This document shows positions 13,101 to 27,700 of a stretch of DNA of 64,000 nucleotides, one piece after another (the first letter of the stretch is position 1; every line of letters begins with the position of its first letter). This stretch comes from Pagrus major (taxonomy: Eukaryota > Chordata > Actinopteri > Spariformes > Sparidae). The stretch is taken from the NCBI RefSeq assembly GCF_040436345.1, contig NC_133218.1:6586539-6650538 (forward strand). The letters are read 5' to 3'. The translations under genes were made by a program, and so were the position numbers. Below the pieces are notes generated by a model that did not search any database, was not told the origin of the DNA, and worked only from the letters and a program-made list of their open reading frames with translations.

Positions 13101-16100
13101 TTTTTACACATTTAAACAGTTTACTTTTCTGTTGTTGGCTTTGCAGCAGCCAGGCAGAGACCAACCAGTTTACAGGGATGGTGTACCAGGGCCTGTTGCT
13201 CAGTGAGAGGAAACGACTCCGCACAGAAAGCATCGAAGAACACATAACTCCCAACTCTGCTCCTGCACAGTGGCCAGGTAACAAAGCGCCTGCTTCTCCA
13301 GATTCAGTTATACCTTGAAACTGAGTCAGCTCATATTCCAGAATCCTCACAGAATGCATAGAAAGGGAAAATGGCATATGTGTGAGCATCAAAGACATGA
13401 TTGAGAGAGAATATGAAAAGCAGAGGGAGAGGCCGAGCAGAGCAGGCAGTCTGTGTTTATGCAGAGAGGCAGATGGTGTTCTATAATAGGAGCTTCATGG
13501 CCTCTGGGAAGGAAACGGAAAGACAGAGACTGATCACGCCATCATGCGAATGTTTCATAAATGTGTTGTGTATTGTGCAAAGATAGTGTTTTGTTCTGCT
13601 TCAGAAGTTTTTGTAAATTACACAAATGCCATGTTTTGTATGTGTGTGTCCTCTCTCTGCAGGTGTGTCGTCCCTGATTTCTCTGTTGACGTCTGCCAGA
13701 GAGGAGGACCAGCCGAGGCTCAACGTGCTGCTGTGCGAAGCGGTCGTGGCTGTTTATCTTGCACTGCTCATCCACGGCCTCGGCACTCACAGCAGCAATG
13801 AACTCTTCCGTCTGGCAGCACATCCGCTCAACAACCGCGTGTGGGCCGCCGTCTTTGGGGGAGGGGCCAAAGTCGTTATTAAGCCAAAGAGGCCCGAGGC
13901 TCCACCAGGTAAAATGACTAATTTGTAGTTAATTCAAATACTTTTAATTCCATCACCATCGTCTTTGTTGTCATTCGTCTTCCTCCCTGGTCGTCTGTCA
14001 CCATACTCTTTTCTTGCCCTTGTCTTCCTCTGCTCCATCTGTTGACTCTTTACCTCCTGACTTATCTCTGATCTGAGGCAACGCTTCCATCCCTCAGGCT
14101 TTCCTACATAGTTACATAGAAGTACACCAAGTCCTGTCCTGTTGATGCTCCTAAGATGCTGCTGCTGCCGCTGCTGTGTAGTGTCTTGTGTGAGTGTGCC
14201 CTCTGCCCTGTGTCCCAGTGCCAGCTGATTTTGAGGCAGCCAGGCCAGACGAGTCTCAGGAGACAGGAAGACCTGAGCAGAGCATCCTCACCCCAATCCC
14301 CACTCCCACCCCCACTGAAACCCAGCGCCCCAAACGACCCCCTCCTCCCGTTTCAAGGGGAGAGGGGTCGGGCACTGTGGCACCAGCAACTAAGGCCAGC
14401 TGTGAGTAACTGGGCTGGTGGATTGCAGTGCTGGTTTGCAGGATTGCAGTGCATGGTAACTGTACAGGTGTGCATTGAGCAGATGCTTGACTTACCCCCC
14501 TCCCCTTCCCCCTCTTTTGCGCAGCTACTACTGAATGCCCATTACAAACAACAAAGCTTACTAATGCTATGAAGACATAGTCATCTGTGTTCAGTGTTAT
14601 AATGACCAGACAGCTGTGTGTGTCTGTGTGAGTGTGTGTGTACTGCACTGCATGTACATGTTGTCACGTCCCCATCTCATTGTCTCATTCCTGTTGTGCC
14701 ACTGAAGCAACAGCTGGGACTAGCAAGGACTGTTCAGAGGCCAAGGCTGAGCAGCCCTCTGAGACTAAATCTGAGGCTGAACCAGGTACAGCTTGATAAG
14801 TTATTAGACTAATGAAATACTTCGGTACTAGTTCTGTTTTTTTCTAGTTGGTAACAATAAAGGGGCAATTTGTAAGATATGGCCAGAATTTTTGTTTAAA
14901 ACATAAAAAAAAGGTCAGTGTCAAAGACAAGTTGCAAAGATGTGTGCTGAAGTTAGCATGCTAACCAGCTAGCCCCATCCCGTCCTGTCTGACAGTATAG
15001 CCCCCTGTAGTTTTACTTGGGAAATGTATGCGAGTGCCAAGTTTGCCACTTAGTTTAATAAGTAAACAACACGGTTGGACCTGAATATTCTACTACTCTG
15101 ATATTTGTTCGTTGGGTAGGTATTTGTATTTATATTTTGGACATTTATTATTTATTATTTTGCTAAATGTAGGCTACCAGTAGGGGCAAACTGCAAAATA
15201 ACTGTTACTATGTCACAAAAGTGCACATGGGCTAATGGGACTTCATTAAACCAAAACCCTCTGTATTACAAACATGCATAAATCACACCAAACGTTTTAG
15301 AAAATGTCTTTTTATTCCATAATAAGTAACAATTCAAACATTATTGTAGGGTAGTAGAATTCTTTAAAAAATGACTTTAATTGAATAGAAAGACATGTAG
15401 CAGCACTATGTCATCCATCTCAGCTGAAAATGTAGAAATGTCTGGCTGACTTTATCATGAGTCTTGCTCGGAGCCCCCTCCTGCCTCAGAGCAAAGCTTC
15501 AAATATTTGCTCTTGATTACTACCAATGCTCCAGAACTCAGAAAATGGTATTCGCGACAGCCCAAGTATGCGAACACAAAATTTCATGAAAAATATTTTT
15601 TACACCTCTTTTCCTTACTAAACAGAAAAATACAACCTTCTGAATAAAAGTTTCTTTTGTTTGTCTCCGAGCTAAGACAAGCTTAATTGTCTAGTTAACT
15701 CATTATAAAACACACTTAATTTCATTAAAACTCGACATAAACTAAATAAAACTCACCAAAACAGTCTTTTTTTGTCTTTCCACAATCGCATCTAGTTTGG
15801 TCTGAAAAAAATCCTCAATTCAGAGTAAGATGTGAAAATATTCCAGCTCTATGTGACATTTTTCCCGCTGCTGTTTGCCGACTCTCTTTTGTCCCTGCCC
15901 ACCGTATCTTCTTGTCCCTAGACACATAGTCCTGAACGGAGCCGCTGTAAATCGCCTCCATACCTTGTCCCCTTTCTTTAAACTGACATCGATCTGTCTT
16001 GGAGGCTGTGTTCAATCCCAGCCTGCTGTCGGCTGAGCCCTGTTGGCTGCGGTGACTCTTTCTGAGGCCACTGTCCAGGCAAACTGGAGTCAGGTAACAA

Positions 16101-19100
16101 GGCCACTAGCTCCATGGCTAACTGAGATAATTAGCTAATCAGCTAGCTACAGCAAAAAGTATAGTTAGCAGCAGTTGGCGGTTACACTGGTGATATGCTT
16201 ATATCCATATTTTTGGAGCAACCCTTGAATTCTGACCATATCTGCATCTTTAAATGTTTATTAAGAATGTGAGTGGACCAGATTTACTCTATATCAGTCA
16301 TTTGTAGTAGAGGTAGTAATTAGACTGATAGTAGTTGGTGTGTGACTTGATTCAGCTGTTTGTCAGATTCTTAAATTTGTAGACATTTTCTGAGTAGCTG
16401 TGCTGTATAAGTCGAAGTATGCTTACTGAACTTGACACAGTTCATTCATATTCATTAGGCCAAAGTAATCTGTGCTCACAATGTATTTGTGGGGGAGGAA
16501 GATACGGGCTGACATTTAGACTCTGTATCAGTGTAGAGTCTGAGATAGCTCTCAGCAGAGCCAAGAGCCTTTTGAAGAGTTGCTCAGGGGGAATCATAAA
16601 TGCCAGATGTTGATAGGAATCACTTTGCTGAATGCAAAAACCCTTCTTGAGCACAGCTGCAGTCTAACATGCATGTCACAAACATACAGACATTATATAC
16701 CATGCAAATGTTCCCTTTAATGTTCAAATTAACATTAATCTTGAAACAAATAAACATGTCACAGTCACCAGTCTCATCGTGTTTGCTTCCTTCAAGTGCT
16801 GCGAAAACAAGAAAATGTTTCGCACGACTGCTCAACAAATTCTCCATCGTTGTTTGATGTGTGTATTATTTTGTGCCACGCACCACATTGAATATTAACT
16901 GATCCAATTATGTAATGATCCGTGTCGTATCTGTGTGTCTAACTGCACTGTCTACTCTGGTTTGTGTCTTGTCTTGTTTTGTCTGGTGGGACGTCAGAGA
17001 TAGTCACCCACGATAATGGTGCAGGTTTGTGCACAACCCAGTGTGTCTTGCCCCGTGCCTCATTCCTAAACGTTTTGTGTTCGTGCATTTGTTCCTCTCT
17101 TTTCCAAATGTGTCGATTGTCTTTCGTGTGCTGTGACTGAAACTTATATCGTAGACAGAAACCACATTTTAGACAGCGTTAAGGTAATGGTTAAATATGT
17201 ATGAGCTCTATCGTGGATGCTGTTTTCTGTGTAGGTTGTGGATGCAGTTCACTTCCGCCTGCTCTATTTCTTGACCTTCTTTTGGCTTTAAAATGACGAT
17301 GAGTCTCAGCTCATCCTCGTCATTTGTTCAGAACTGCAGCATACTGCAGTCTGCTGCAAACTGACCTTATCAGAGTTCATTGTTTTTGAAAGATAGCATC
17401 TCTGTTCGCTCTTCTCCTTCCCCTAGTGGCTCCCCCTCAGCCCCCAGCGGAGGATGTGGATCGATACAGACGTAGGTTCAACATGAGGATGCTGGTTCCT
17501 GGGCGCCCTGTGAAGGAGACACCAGCTGCCCCGCCTCCTGTGCCCACAGAGAGACCAGCATACAGGGAAAAGTTCATCCCGCCCGAGCTGAGCATGTGGG
17601 ACTACTTTGTGGCCAAAGTAAGTCATTGAGTTCTTTCGAATCGGCTAATGAGATCGGTGATTCATCATTTCCCTATCTGCCTTTTTCATTTGCTTTTTTC
17701 TCTTCCATCATTATTTCCTCCCTCTCAGCCCTTCCTGCCACTGTCGGACAGCAATGCTCTTTGTGACTCAGACGAGAGCGGTGCAGAGGATGATGAAGAC
17801 GATGACGACGCCTTCCTTTCTGACACACAGATAACGGAGCACTCTGACCCCAACTCCTACAGGTAGGGCTTGCACTCATTGGTTTTCCTGCCACCTAATT
17901 TGGATCGCCTTGTATTGATGTATCTGGATGGAGTTGGATAGACCAATCAGAGCAACGAAATGTACAACGTAGCGCTGAGCTAGTCGACATGATAGCTGAT
18001 ACATGCACAGATCAAAGCATAGGTGAAGTTGACTGCCAAGGTGAGACAAGTTTATGTAACTGCTTACCTGCTTCAGACAACAACTATTACTCGTGCTCAA
18101 ACACCCTTGGCTAACTGAGCGTCGTATCAAACCAGAGACTAAATATTAAGTCAATGTATCAAACCCGCTCCAGATTTGATAAATGGTTGTGGTTGGCCCA
18201 GCACAGGACGAGTCAGATGGAAATCTGTCTGAACAGGAGGGGTGCCAGATGCTTCTGCCAGAGCAAATGAACCATGAGTTCCCAGATTCGTCTGGTTACT
18301 CAGCTGTAATGTGGAGTCTTTGCCTCAGCTTTTAATCTTCCTGCATGTGTGTCTGTGTGATACGTAGCTGGGCTCTGATCCGCCTGGTCATGGTGAAACT
18401 GGCTCATCACAACGTCAAGAACTTCCTCCCTCTCACTGGCCTCGACTTCACAGGTACTGATGATATATTCTATATGAAAATACATTGAAATATTTTAATG
18501 TAATTTATAAAAATATACATAAATGAACTAATTGTTGTTGCTGCTGCCTGTAAACAGTATATCTATATGTGTTTGTGCCACAGACCTGCCAGTCACCTCC
18601 CCTCTCGGCAATGCTGTGTTGAAGACTTTAGAGAACTGGGAGCAGCTTCTGCTGGAGCGAATGAACAAGTTTGACGGCCCTCCTCCCAACTACATCAACA
18701 CTTACCCCACTGACCTCAGCGCAGGAGGTGGCCCAGCCATACTCCGACACAAGGCCATGCTGGAGCCAGACAACACACCCTTCAAGTGAGTAGAAATCAT
18801 ATACAACATACAGAAAAGGAGACACACTCTCAAACACTAGAGCTCAGTGATTAATAGCATTCAAACAACATCTACATCTACATTTTTTTCTTCACAAAAA
18901 AGAATTACAAAAATTAAGGAACTATGAAAGATTATCCTGGCAAAACGTTTTTTTCCACCAGTTCTCAAGTCATAAACACAGGAGAGAAAACAATTTAGAT
19001 TAGACTTTCTTCACTTGTCCCTCAGGGCTTCCATAGATACATCAACAGGTAAAATAAAAAAAATTAATTTGCAAATAACACAATGAAAAACATACCAATG

Positions 19101-22100
19101 ACAACAATAAACAACAAAAACTGTAGTTGTAGCCATAAGACAACAGATAAAAGATTAGTGAGCCACAAAGACCAGTGAGCAAAAATCTAATAGAGATGCA
19201 GGGTGTTTAAGTAAAGAAAAATCCACTATAAAAGTCATATTGGCGTTTCCATATCAGTAGTGTTTTAATGCTTTTCACACAATAGAGAACAAACATGTCG
19301 CCAATTTCAGTCACACATGCAGCATCACATAATCTCGTATTCCATGTTACTGAAAATAAAACATGACATAAGACCTGTTAGTAGATACCCTCGAATGTGA
19401 CCTACTTCTCTTTGTCTATATGTTTTCTTCCAGGACAAAGAACCACCTTTCCTTCCCAGCTCGACGTCTTTGGCATTTCCTGGTCAAACAGGAAGTTCTT
19501 CAGGAGACTTTGATCCGTTACATCTTCACTAAGAAAAGGAAGCAGAGTGAGGTCAGCAGCTCACATGCATCAAACAAATTCAGCTTTTTTTTTTTCTCAG
19601 TTCCATCTTCATTTGCTATGATGAATAAACCCACCATTGTTTTATTTAACAAGTCCTGTTAGTTCATATTTACATTGTGTTCACTTCCCCTCACACAAGT
19701 ACTGCATTGGCCCAAATATAAGACCATATTCTCTGAGACATTACATTTTTAAAAGTGGGGTAGTCTTGCATTTAATTGCTAGAGCCAAAAATCAAACTTA
19801 ACAGCAGCGACAGGCCAAAAGCAAACAAGCATTTTCTTGAGATGCAAAATGGTATAGGGTAGGATCCCAACGGATTGTGGAAATGAAAAATGAATTCTAT
19901 GTATTTAAAGAGCTTTTTTTCTTACAAAAATAAAACCGCCTAAACAGATTTATATCATAGTTATTTAAAGGTGCAATATGTAAGAACTTGACATAATAAT
20001 CACACGATACCCATGATCGGACTGCAGAGGTATGCAATAGTCATCAAACAACATGTAGCATCAGACAGAGACTGTCCAACCAACAGTCCATAACCCAAAG
20101 ACTCTTCATGTACGATCATAAAGACAAAGAAAAGCAGCAAATCCTTCGACTTAACGAGCTGGAACCAGCAACTTAAACAATGAATCGACTATCAAAATAG
20201 TTTGTTTCTTCCGATTGACTAATATTATATTATATAATATAATGAATGCAGTTTTATGAACAATAATGTATATAGAATATTATATTTGGGCCAATTCAGT
20301 CTGAATTTAATTGCACCTTATTTCTTTTTGAGCAGCATGTCTACAGTAGTTTACTAATAAGAATGGAAACAGAATCGACACACAGACTCGTTTGCACTGC
20401 GAGACTCTAGAGACGAGCTTTGAGAAAGTTATTTATTGAGGTCTTTATCAGAAGCCTGTCAAATTTGATCATGACTGTCCGACACATACACTGACGTGCC
20501 TGTGGGGCATCTCATCATTGATACACAGATAAGTGCTCACTGAGCATTTATCTGTAGTTGGTGATATTTTTGTTTTCGTTAACCAAAGAACAGGACGGTT
20601 CTCGGTCTTCTCTGATGTCTGGAACTCTTCATTATTATGTAATCGCTCTCATGACAGACTGCAACTGTGGCTGCCCGTGCAAAATCAGACAAAAATCAAA
20701 GGGATCATGGCCCGAGATGCTTAGTTTCTTTATTATTACAACATTATTTCAGCCTTACAGTACTTGGAATTAAACTCTACCAGTCAGATCCATAGTTGAT
20801 ATTTCCATTCATCCTGCTACACGACTGTAGCTCCATGCTAATGAGGTGCACTGAGTTCAGAGTTTTTTTACATTTGACATCAAAGATCCTGTCAACCCTT
20901 TTTACATTTTCTTTTCATTCCATGTTTTATTTTCCCGTGTTTGTGCATGTGTTTTGTGTCGTGCCGTGTTTGTGTGTTGTGTGTCTATATTGCCTCTGTG
21001 TGTGTTGTGTAGTCTGTAGAGAACCATATGGACCATATAAGCCCAAACTGCATAGCAGGAGCTAGCAGTCCCTATAAGGTAGTATCATTTACTGTACCAG
21101 CCCAGGCCCTGGCTCTGTCCGTCCGTCTGTCTGTCTGTCTGTCTGGGAGAGACGCTACTAAGCCAAGCTTGATGGAGCAAGTGCATTAAAGTTTAAAAGA
21201 ATTACTGTGCACCAATTTGCACAGAGTTTAGTTTTGCAGTTGGCACCAAACTGGGTGAAGCTCCTGATGTCTCCGTCCAGCTCGGCCTGATAGTGACCAC
21301 TCTGACAGTTTTTCTGGCATAAAATCTACTCAAGGCTCTAAAGGCTTAGACCTAATGTCTAATCTTTCCCTCTCACTGGGACACTTATGACATCCGCTCA
21401 CATAACCTCACATCCGATCCCTACCAATAACACTTCTCCCTGTGTTTCTCACTCCTTCTCCTCTCTAGCTGGACTGATTCTGCTGGACTTAAAAGCAAAA
21501 AACAAAAAAATAACTCTTCCTGAGAGAGTTGGCACATACAGTAGATCTACTAACATGCATGCTCACTGTCAGCGCTGTGTAAGGCTTGCTTATCGTGCAG
21601 GGTTTTTTCCACGGGGAAACCAACAGTCAGAATGATCAATATTTAAGTGTCTACCTTTTTATATGATTACTCCTCTCCCCCTGTGAATGTAGCTGTACTT
21701 TATGCTACCTTCACCTGAAGTGGGAATATTTTTGGAGCAACCTGATGGCCCAAAGCCAGTGTTTTGGAGGTTTTCTGTCTTTTTGAAAAATAGGCTTCAA
21801 AACATGCATTTTTGTATTTTTACTGCAGCTTTAATTTTATTGACAAATTAAACCTTTATGTCTCATGTTTCTTTGAATTTTCCAGGTGGAGGCAGATTTG
21901 GGCTACCCAGGAGGCAAAGCTAAAATCATTCACAAGGAGTCGGATATAATCATGGCATTTGCCATTAATAGGGTAAGTCATTAGTTGGAAGCATCGCATC
22001 ATTTTGTGATTATTTCCCCTGATGTTTCCTGGAAAGAACTACTTGTAATGTAATTTTGTACAAAGTACAAAAGGGTGATTAGATCATCTTTACAGGAACT

Positions 22101-24666
22101 TTCCTCTGAATGTACAAATTCACATCAGTGTCTTTCTCAGAAACTAAGTTTCAAGTTTCAAGTTTATTTCATTTATATAGCATTTCAAAAGTTTTTTACC
22201 AAAGTGCTTCACAAAAGACATACGTATACATATAGGCAAACAAAACTATTAAACTGTAATATAAAACCAATACATCTGAGAAAAATTGGGTGGGTCTTGA
22301 GATGCCTTTTAAAAGCATCAACAGACTCGGCCTCAGAGCAAACTGTTGCAAAGTCTTTATATTTCAATATTGTCTTTTCTTCCCTCCTCATCCCTCACCC
22401 TCCTTCTTCCCTCCATTTCCAGGCCAACTCCAACGAGATCGTGTTGGCCTCCACTCATGACGTCCAGGAGGTGGACGTGTCGAGTCTGGTGTCCGTCCAG
22501 CCCTACACCTGGATCGGGGAGGACTTTGATAAGGAGTCCCGCAGGTGAGATTCAGGGCAGATATTGGTGACACTGGTCTGTCCTCAGATTACCTATTCCA
22601 ATCCTTGCTGCTCGTGCACACACACAGTAAACAGTTACATTTTTTATTTTCGCGTCTTGCTAACAAGAGATAAATGATCCATTTTCTAAGTCTGATCTAA
22701 ATTGTTTTCTCTCCTGTGTTTATGGCTTGAGAACTGGTGAAACAAAAAGTTTTGCAAGGAGAATCGTTTTAAGTTCCTCAATTTTATTTCATCTGTGAAA
22801 CCAACATTTTCTTTTTTATATATTTATATACATGTGAATATCTGGTCTTTGTACAATATCCATGTTTTAAATATCTCTCTTAAACATCTGTGTGTGACGT
22901 GCTCTGGCTGTGGTTTGTTTCACAGCTCTGACGACATCGACCATCGCTCCTCTCATACCAACATCGCCCAGGCCAGCTCTGTCCCCTTTGCACCACCACA
23001 GATGCCGGTCTCTGCATCCATGCCGTGGCTTGGCAGCGGCCAGACCAGCATGGGAGCCAGTGTGGTACGAGTCTGTCTACTACAAACACAGATATACACA
23101 AACACAGCCAAACCAGGAAGCAATGGCTATGTAGTTCTCATTGATGGTCAGCAGGGGGAAACTAAGCTCTGTTTTAGAGCCTGTAGACAGCAGAGAATAT
23201 CACTCTGCAGTCGTACTTTATAACAGTCTGTTCTCCACAGTAGATGCTTTAGTAAAGTAAAATAGACATTTGACTACTTGCATTTAATTCTGCAGTCTGT
23301 GGGCGCTGCACATAATCAGGAGAAGTTTATATTTTTAATTCTTATCAACTTTGAGCCAAACTGAGCCGTGCCGACTAAACAGCTGGCCTGCTGAGTCTAT
23401 GGAGGCTGATACAAAGAGGAGGTGTGTTTGCACGGCAGAGATGGGCGCATACAAACACAGATAACAGCAGCTCTCACAGCCGGCGAGCCAAGGTACACGT
23501 CTGCGTCACAGTTAACACGCAGTCAGGGTTCTCCATGTCCCAGCCGTGTTGATAAATGTTGAGTGTGATACAACGAGCAAGACAGGACAGAGGGTGTCAT
23601 CAGATTCAGAGGGTTACAGAACGAGCTTTCCTAAGACTGCAGGCAGGTCTGCTTAGTTAAGATCCAGACATTTAATACCTGGACTGACGGTTGCCGCATC
23701 CTCATCTTCACATCATATAGGCACCAACAGTCCTCACAAGAGGAAGGGCCAGATTCACATCCTACAGTCCCCTTTTTTATCAGACTATCTCAGTTTTATC
23801 TTTTGTCCCTCATGTCAACAAGTTGAAGTGGTAAACTTCAAAAACATTTCCAGAAGAAACTTTTTTTTGGGAGAAAAAAAAATTTCAAGAGAAAAAACTG
23901 GCAAAACTTTTTTCACTTGGTTTCATATATGAATAAATAAAAACTCGCCTGAGGGGGGACAAAAAAAATTATGTGAAGGTGAAGGAGAAAAATTTCAGGA
24001 GAAGAAACTGGCAAACCTTTATTTCACTCGGTTTCACTCTTTTTATCCTTCTGTGAATGATGTTCGAATGAATAGTAAATGTAGTAAATATAAATAGTGT
24101 ATATATAACTTCTGATCAATTCATGACAATTACAGTCTTAGGTTAACAACCTGTGTTAACCACGCCCACTTTCAATTTAAGCCCCACCCATTCAGAGCAC
24201 AGATACAGATAATGATGTACTCACTCATCCCTGCTAAAAACTACAGTTATATTAACTATAATGTTCTGGACATCATGTGTTATATTGATAAATTGTTTTT
24301 CAGATTATGAAGAGGAACCTAAATAACGTGAAGAGAATGACGTCTCATCCCATCTATCAGTATTGTAAGTGCCCACTCTGAAGCCCATGGTCACCAGCAT
24401 ACATTTTAAATTCAATGATCTTTTGGTTAATTTCATCTCATATGATTTTCCTGCTTTATCGTTATTCTCTGTCTGCTTCCATCTCTCCCCGCCTATGTTG
24501 TGCGTATGTGTGTTTGTGCGTCAGACATGACGGGAGCTCAGGACGGCAGTGTGAGAATGTTTGAATGGAACAGACCTCAGCAGCTCATTTGCTTCAGACA
24601 AGCAGGCAACGCAAGAGTCACCCGGCTCTATTTCAACTCCCAGGGCAATAAGGTACAAACACGCAC

Positions 24667-24706
<40 letters not shown>

Positions 24707-27700
24707 GCATCTGTGTTTTGTCTATCTGGTGTGATTGTTCTGATTGCTCTGTACTCTTCTTGTAGTGTGGGGTTGCTGACGGAGAAGGCTTCCTCAGTCT
24801 CTGGCAGGTCAATCAGACGTCCTCCAACCCCAAACCCTACCTGGTGAGGTCACTTCCTGCTTCCCTCACCTCTTTAATCACCACCCAAGCACACAAATAC
24901 AGAAATACACATCTTTAGACAACAAAAGACAAAAACAAAATATCAGAGGTGGCAAAAGTACACATATCTTTCCTCCAGTAGAAGTACAGATACTTGTGTA
25001 AAAATACTTCTTTACTCAAGTAAAAGTAATAAAGTACAGGCTCTGAAAGTATCAAAGTAAAAAGTTTCCCTCTGAAGACATTTCTACCGGCCATTTCTGT
25101 GCAAAGTTAACTGAAGCTCACATCACATTAACATAATTCAAAGACAATTAAACTTAAGGGTAGAATCAGGAGGATTTGTCCCAGCTGTTCCTAAACACAC
25201 CACAAGGATAGTTGATTGTTGCGTCTCATTCCCAGGTCGTCACATAGCCACATTTTGTGTTGGTAAAACGTCCCAAGCAGCAACAAAGTGAGAAAATAAG
25301 AAAATCCAGGCAGAGGGCTGCAGGGTCTCTGCAGATAAGAGGCACTAACACACCTTTTCTCCCCGTTCCAGTCTCCCTCTCTGTCTGTTTCCGTCTTCTT
25401 ACATCGTTTCGTCTCACTACGTCTGCCGTGCGTGATGTGCACTGATGATGTTGGGAAGGCGGCGTGTAATGACGCAAAATAAAAATAATCCATAATTCCC
25501 CTCAAATGCATTCAAACTAAAGTAACGAGCCTGTTTTGAAAATGTTAGGAGGAGAAAGTACAGATATTTGTGTTCAGATGGAGGGAGGAACCGTCAAAAT
25601 ACTCAAGTGAAGTACAGATACCTGAAAAATCTTCTTAAGTACAGTATTTGCATTTCTCTTCAAAATATGTTACATTAAAATTAATATGTTTGTTTTTCTT
25701 GTTCTGTTCCTGCTGACAGAGCTGGCAGTGTCACACTAAGACCTGCGGTGATTTCGCCTTCATCACATCCTCCAGCCTCATCGCCACCGCCGGACAGTCC
25801 AATGATAACAGGTCGGTGTCTGCACTGACAAACAGCTCTATCTCTCTGGTATTAACCGACTAATATCACCCTTGTTTTCCCTCTCCCGCAGAAATGTTTG
25901 CCTGTGGGATACTCTGATTTCACCTAGCAATACCATGGTCCATGGTAAGAAATCACAGATTGCTTTGAATAAGCCTGTTTTAATGATTTTCCCCTCGACA
26001 TCTTTTGTGATCTAATTCCACTTTTCTTCTTTCCCACCCCTTCAGCCTTCCCCTGCCATGAGAACGGGGCCACTGTGCTGCAGTACGCTCCCAAACAGCA
26101 GCTGCTGATCACCGGAGGCAGAAAGGGCTTTGTGTGCGTGTTCGACATCCGCCAGAGGCAGCTGCTCCATACTTTCCAGGCCCATGACTCAGCCATCAAG
26201 GCCCTCGCACTGGATGCCTTCGAGGACTTCTTCGTCACCGGCTCTGCAGAGGGCAACATGAAGGTGACGCATGCTCCATCACACACACACTCACTGATCT
26301 GCCAAAACACATCAACACTTCACAGTGGCATTTTGAGTTTGTACTTAGGATTTATGTCTTATTCTTTATGAAATCAGAAAATGCTGAGACAGGAGACAAA
26401 GTCGAGTCAGAGTCAAACACCCGGTTCGCACATTTACTGCTCATAATGCTGTCATACAGCAATTGTAACTTATAAAAGTTGGACTTAAAGCTGAAATATG
26501 ACATTCACTCTCCTAGATATTGCACTAGAGCACCAGCATCTCAGACCAAAACATGCGTCTTTCACTCTATAAAGTTGAGGGGAAAAGTGACATCTGAAAA
26601 CATTTAACTTTGAAGAGAAAGTTAGAGAGGAGGTCGTGACTAATGAGCCCGGTAATCCGAAGTCTAATGCATAAACAGAAAAATACTGAGCTAAAGCCGG
26701 TCGGTCTGATGTGTGCAGAGGTTGTTTTTTAGCAACCTGGTGCCGTTAGATGGTGATTTAATGAACAGATCTGGGGCGGATGTGCCTAAATAAAAGGCTT
26801 CAGATTTATCAACATCTGGCCCCGCAGAGATTTAATGATCAGCAGGAGAAGGTTTTTATATCCATATAAAGCAGTTGTTGACAACAGATACTATATGAGT
26901 CACTCATATTAACTTATAAATCAATGGAGTGACTTACCAACACCAGTCGATCTGGTGATCCATTTTTTAAGTCTGATCTAAAATGTTTTCTCTTTTGTGA
27001 TTATGATTTGAGAACTGGTGAAAAAAGGTTTTGCCAAGATAATCAAAGTTCCTTAATTTTCTTCTTTTTCCCCCTAAAAATACAAAACTCTTCAGGAGAC
27101 TTTTTTTCCATGTGTGAAACCAAGTGGAATAAAAAAAAAAAAAAAAAAATTCACGAGAAAAAAAAATCGTGTGAAGCAGAATGAAAAATTCAGCAGAAAT
27201 TGCGCTCGGTTTCACACATGAAAACCACAGATGGGAAAAAGAAACTTTAACAGACTACCCTGGCAAAATCTTTTTTTCACCAGTTCTCAAGTCATAAACA
27301 CAGGAGAGAAAATAATTCTGATCAGATTTAGCAAATGGATCACCAGAAAGAAAATTCTCACTCGCCCCTCAGGGCTTCTATAAATGTACATTTTAAGCAT
27401 TATTCCATTATTTCTGTGCCTTTGCTGCTGGTCATAGAATCAGTGAAGTAGCAGTGGAGTGATGCTTCTGAGACGTCTGTTCTCAGCAGCCTTGGTGCTC
27501 TGGTCCTCTTCTGTCTTTCCTTCTCGATTTCTCCGCTCTCATTGGCTGCTTTATATCTTTTGGGCATCTTCAAGGCACCGGCTAGCTCTTGGCGAGCTCT
27601 TAGATCACGACTTTGAAGAGTTCTCTTATAGTGTTTGAGCACCACCCAAACGATGATTTGCCTCTCATCTGGGGGCTTTACTTGGCAAACTCCAAAAACT

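Noticed and set aside
21470..21635. Possible extra dmxl2 exon after CTCTCTAG
   Set aside because: The phase-0 reading meets TGA at the third codon, and both neighbouring junctions need phase 0.
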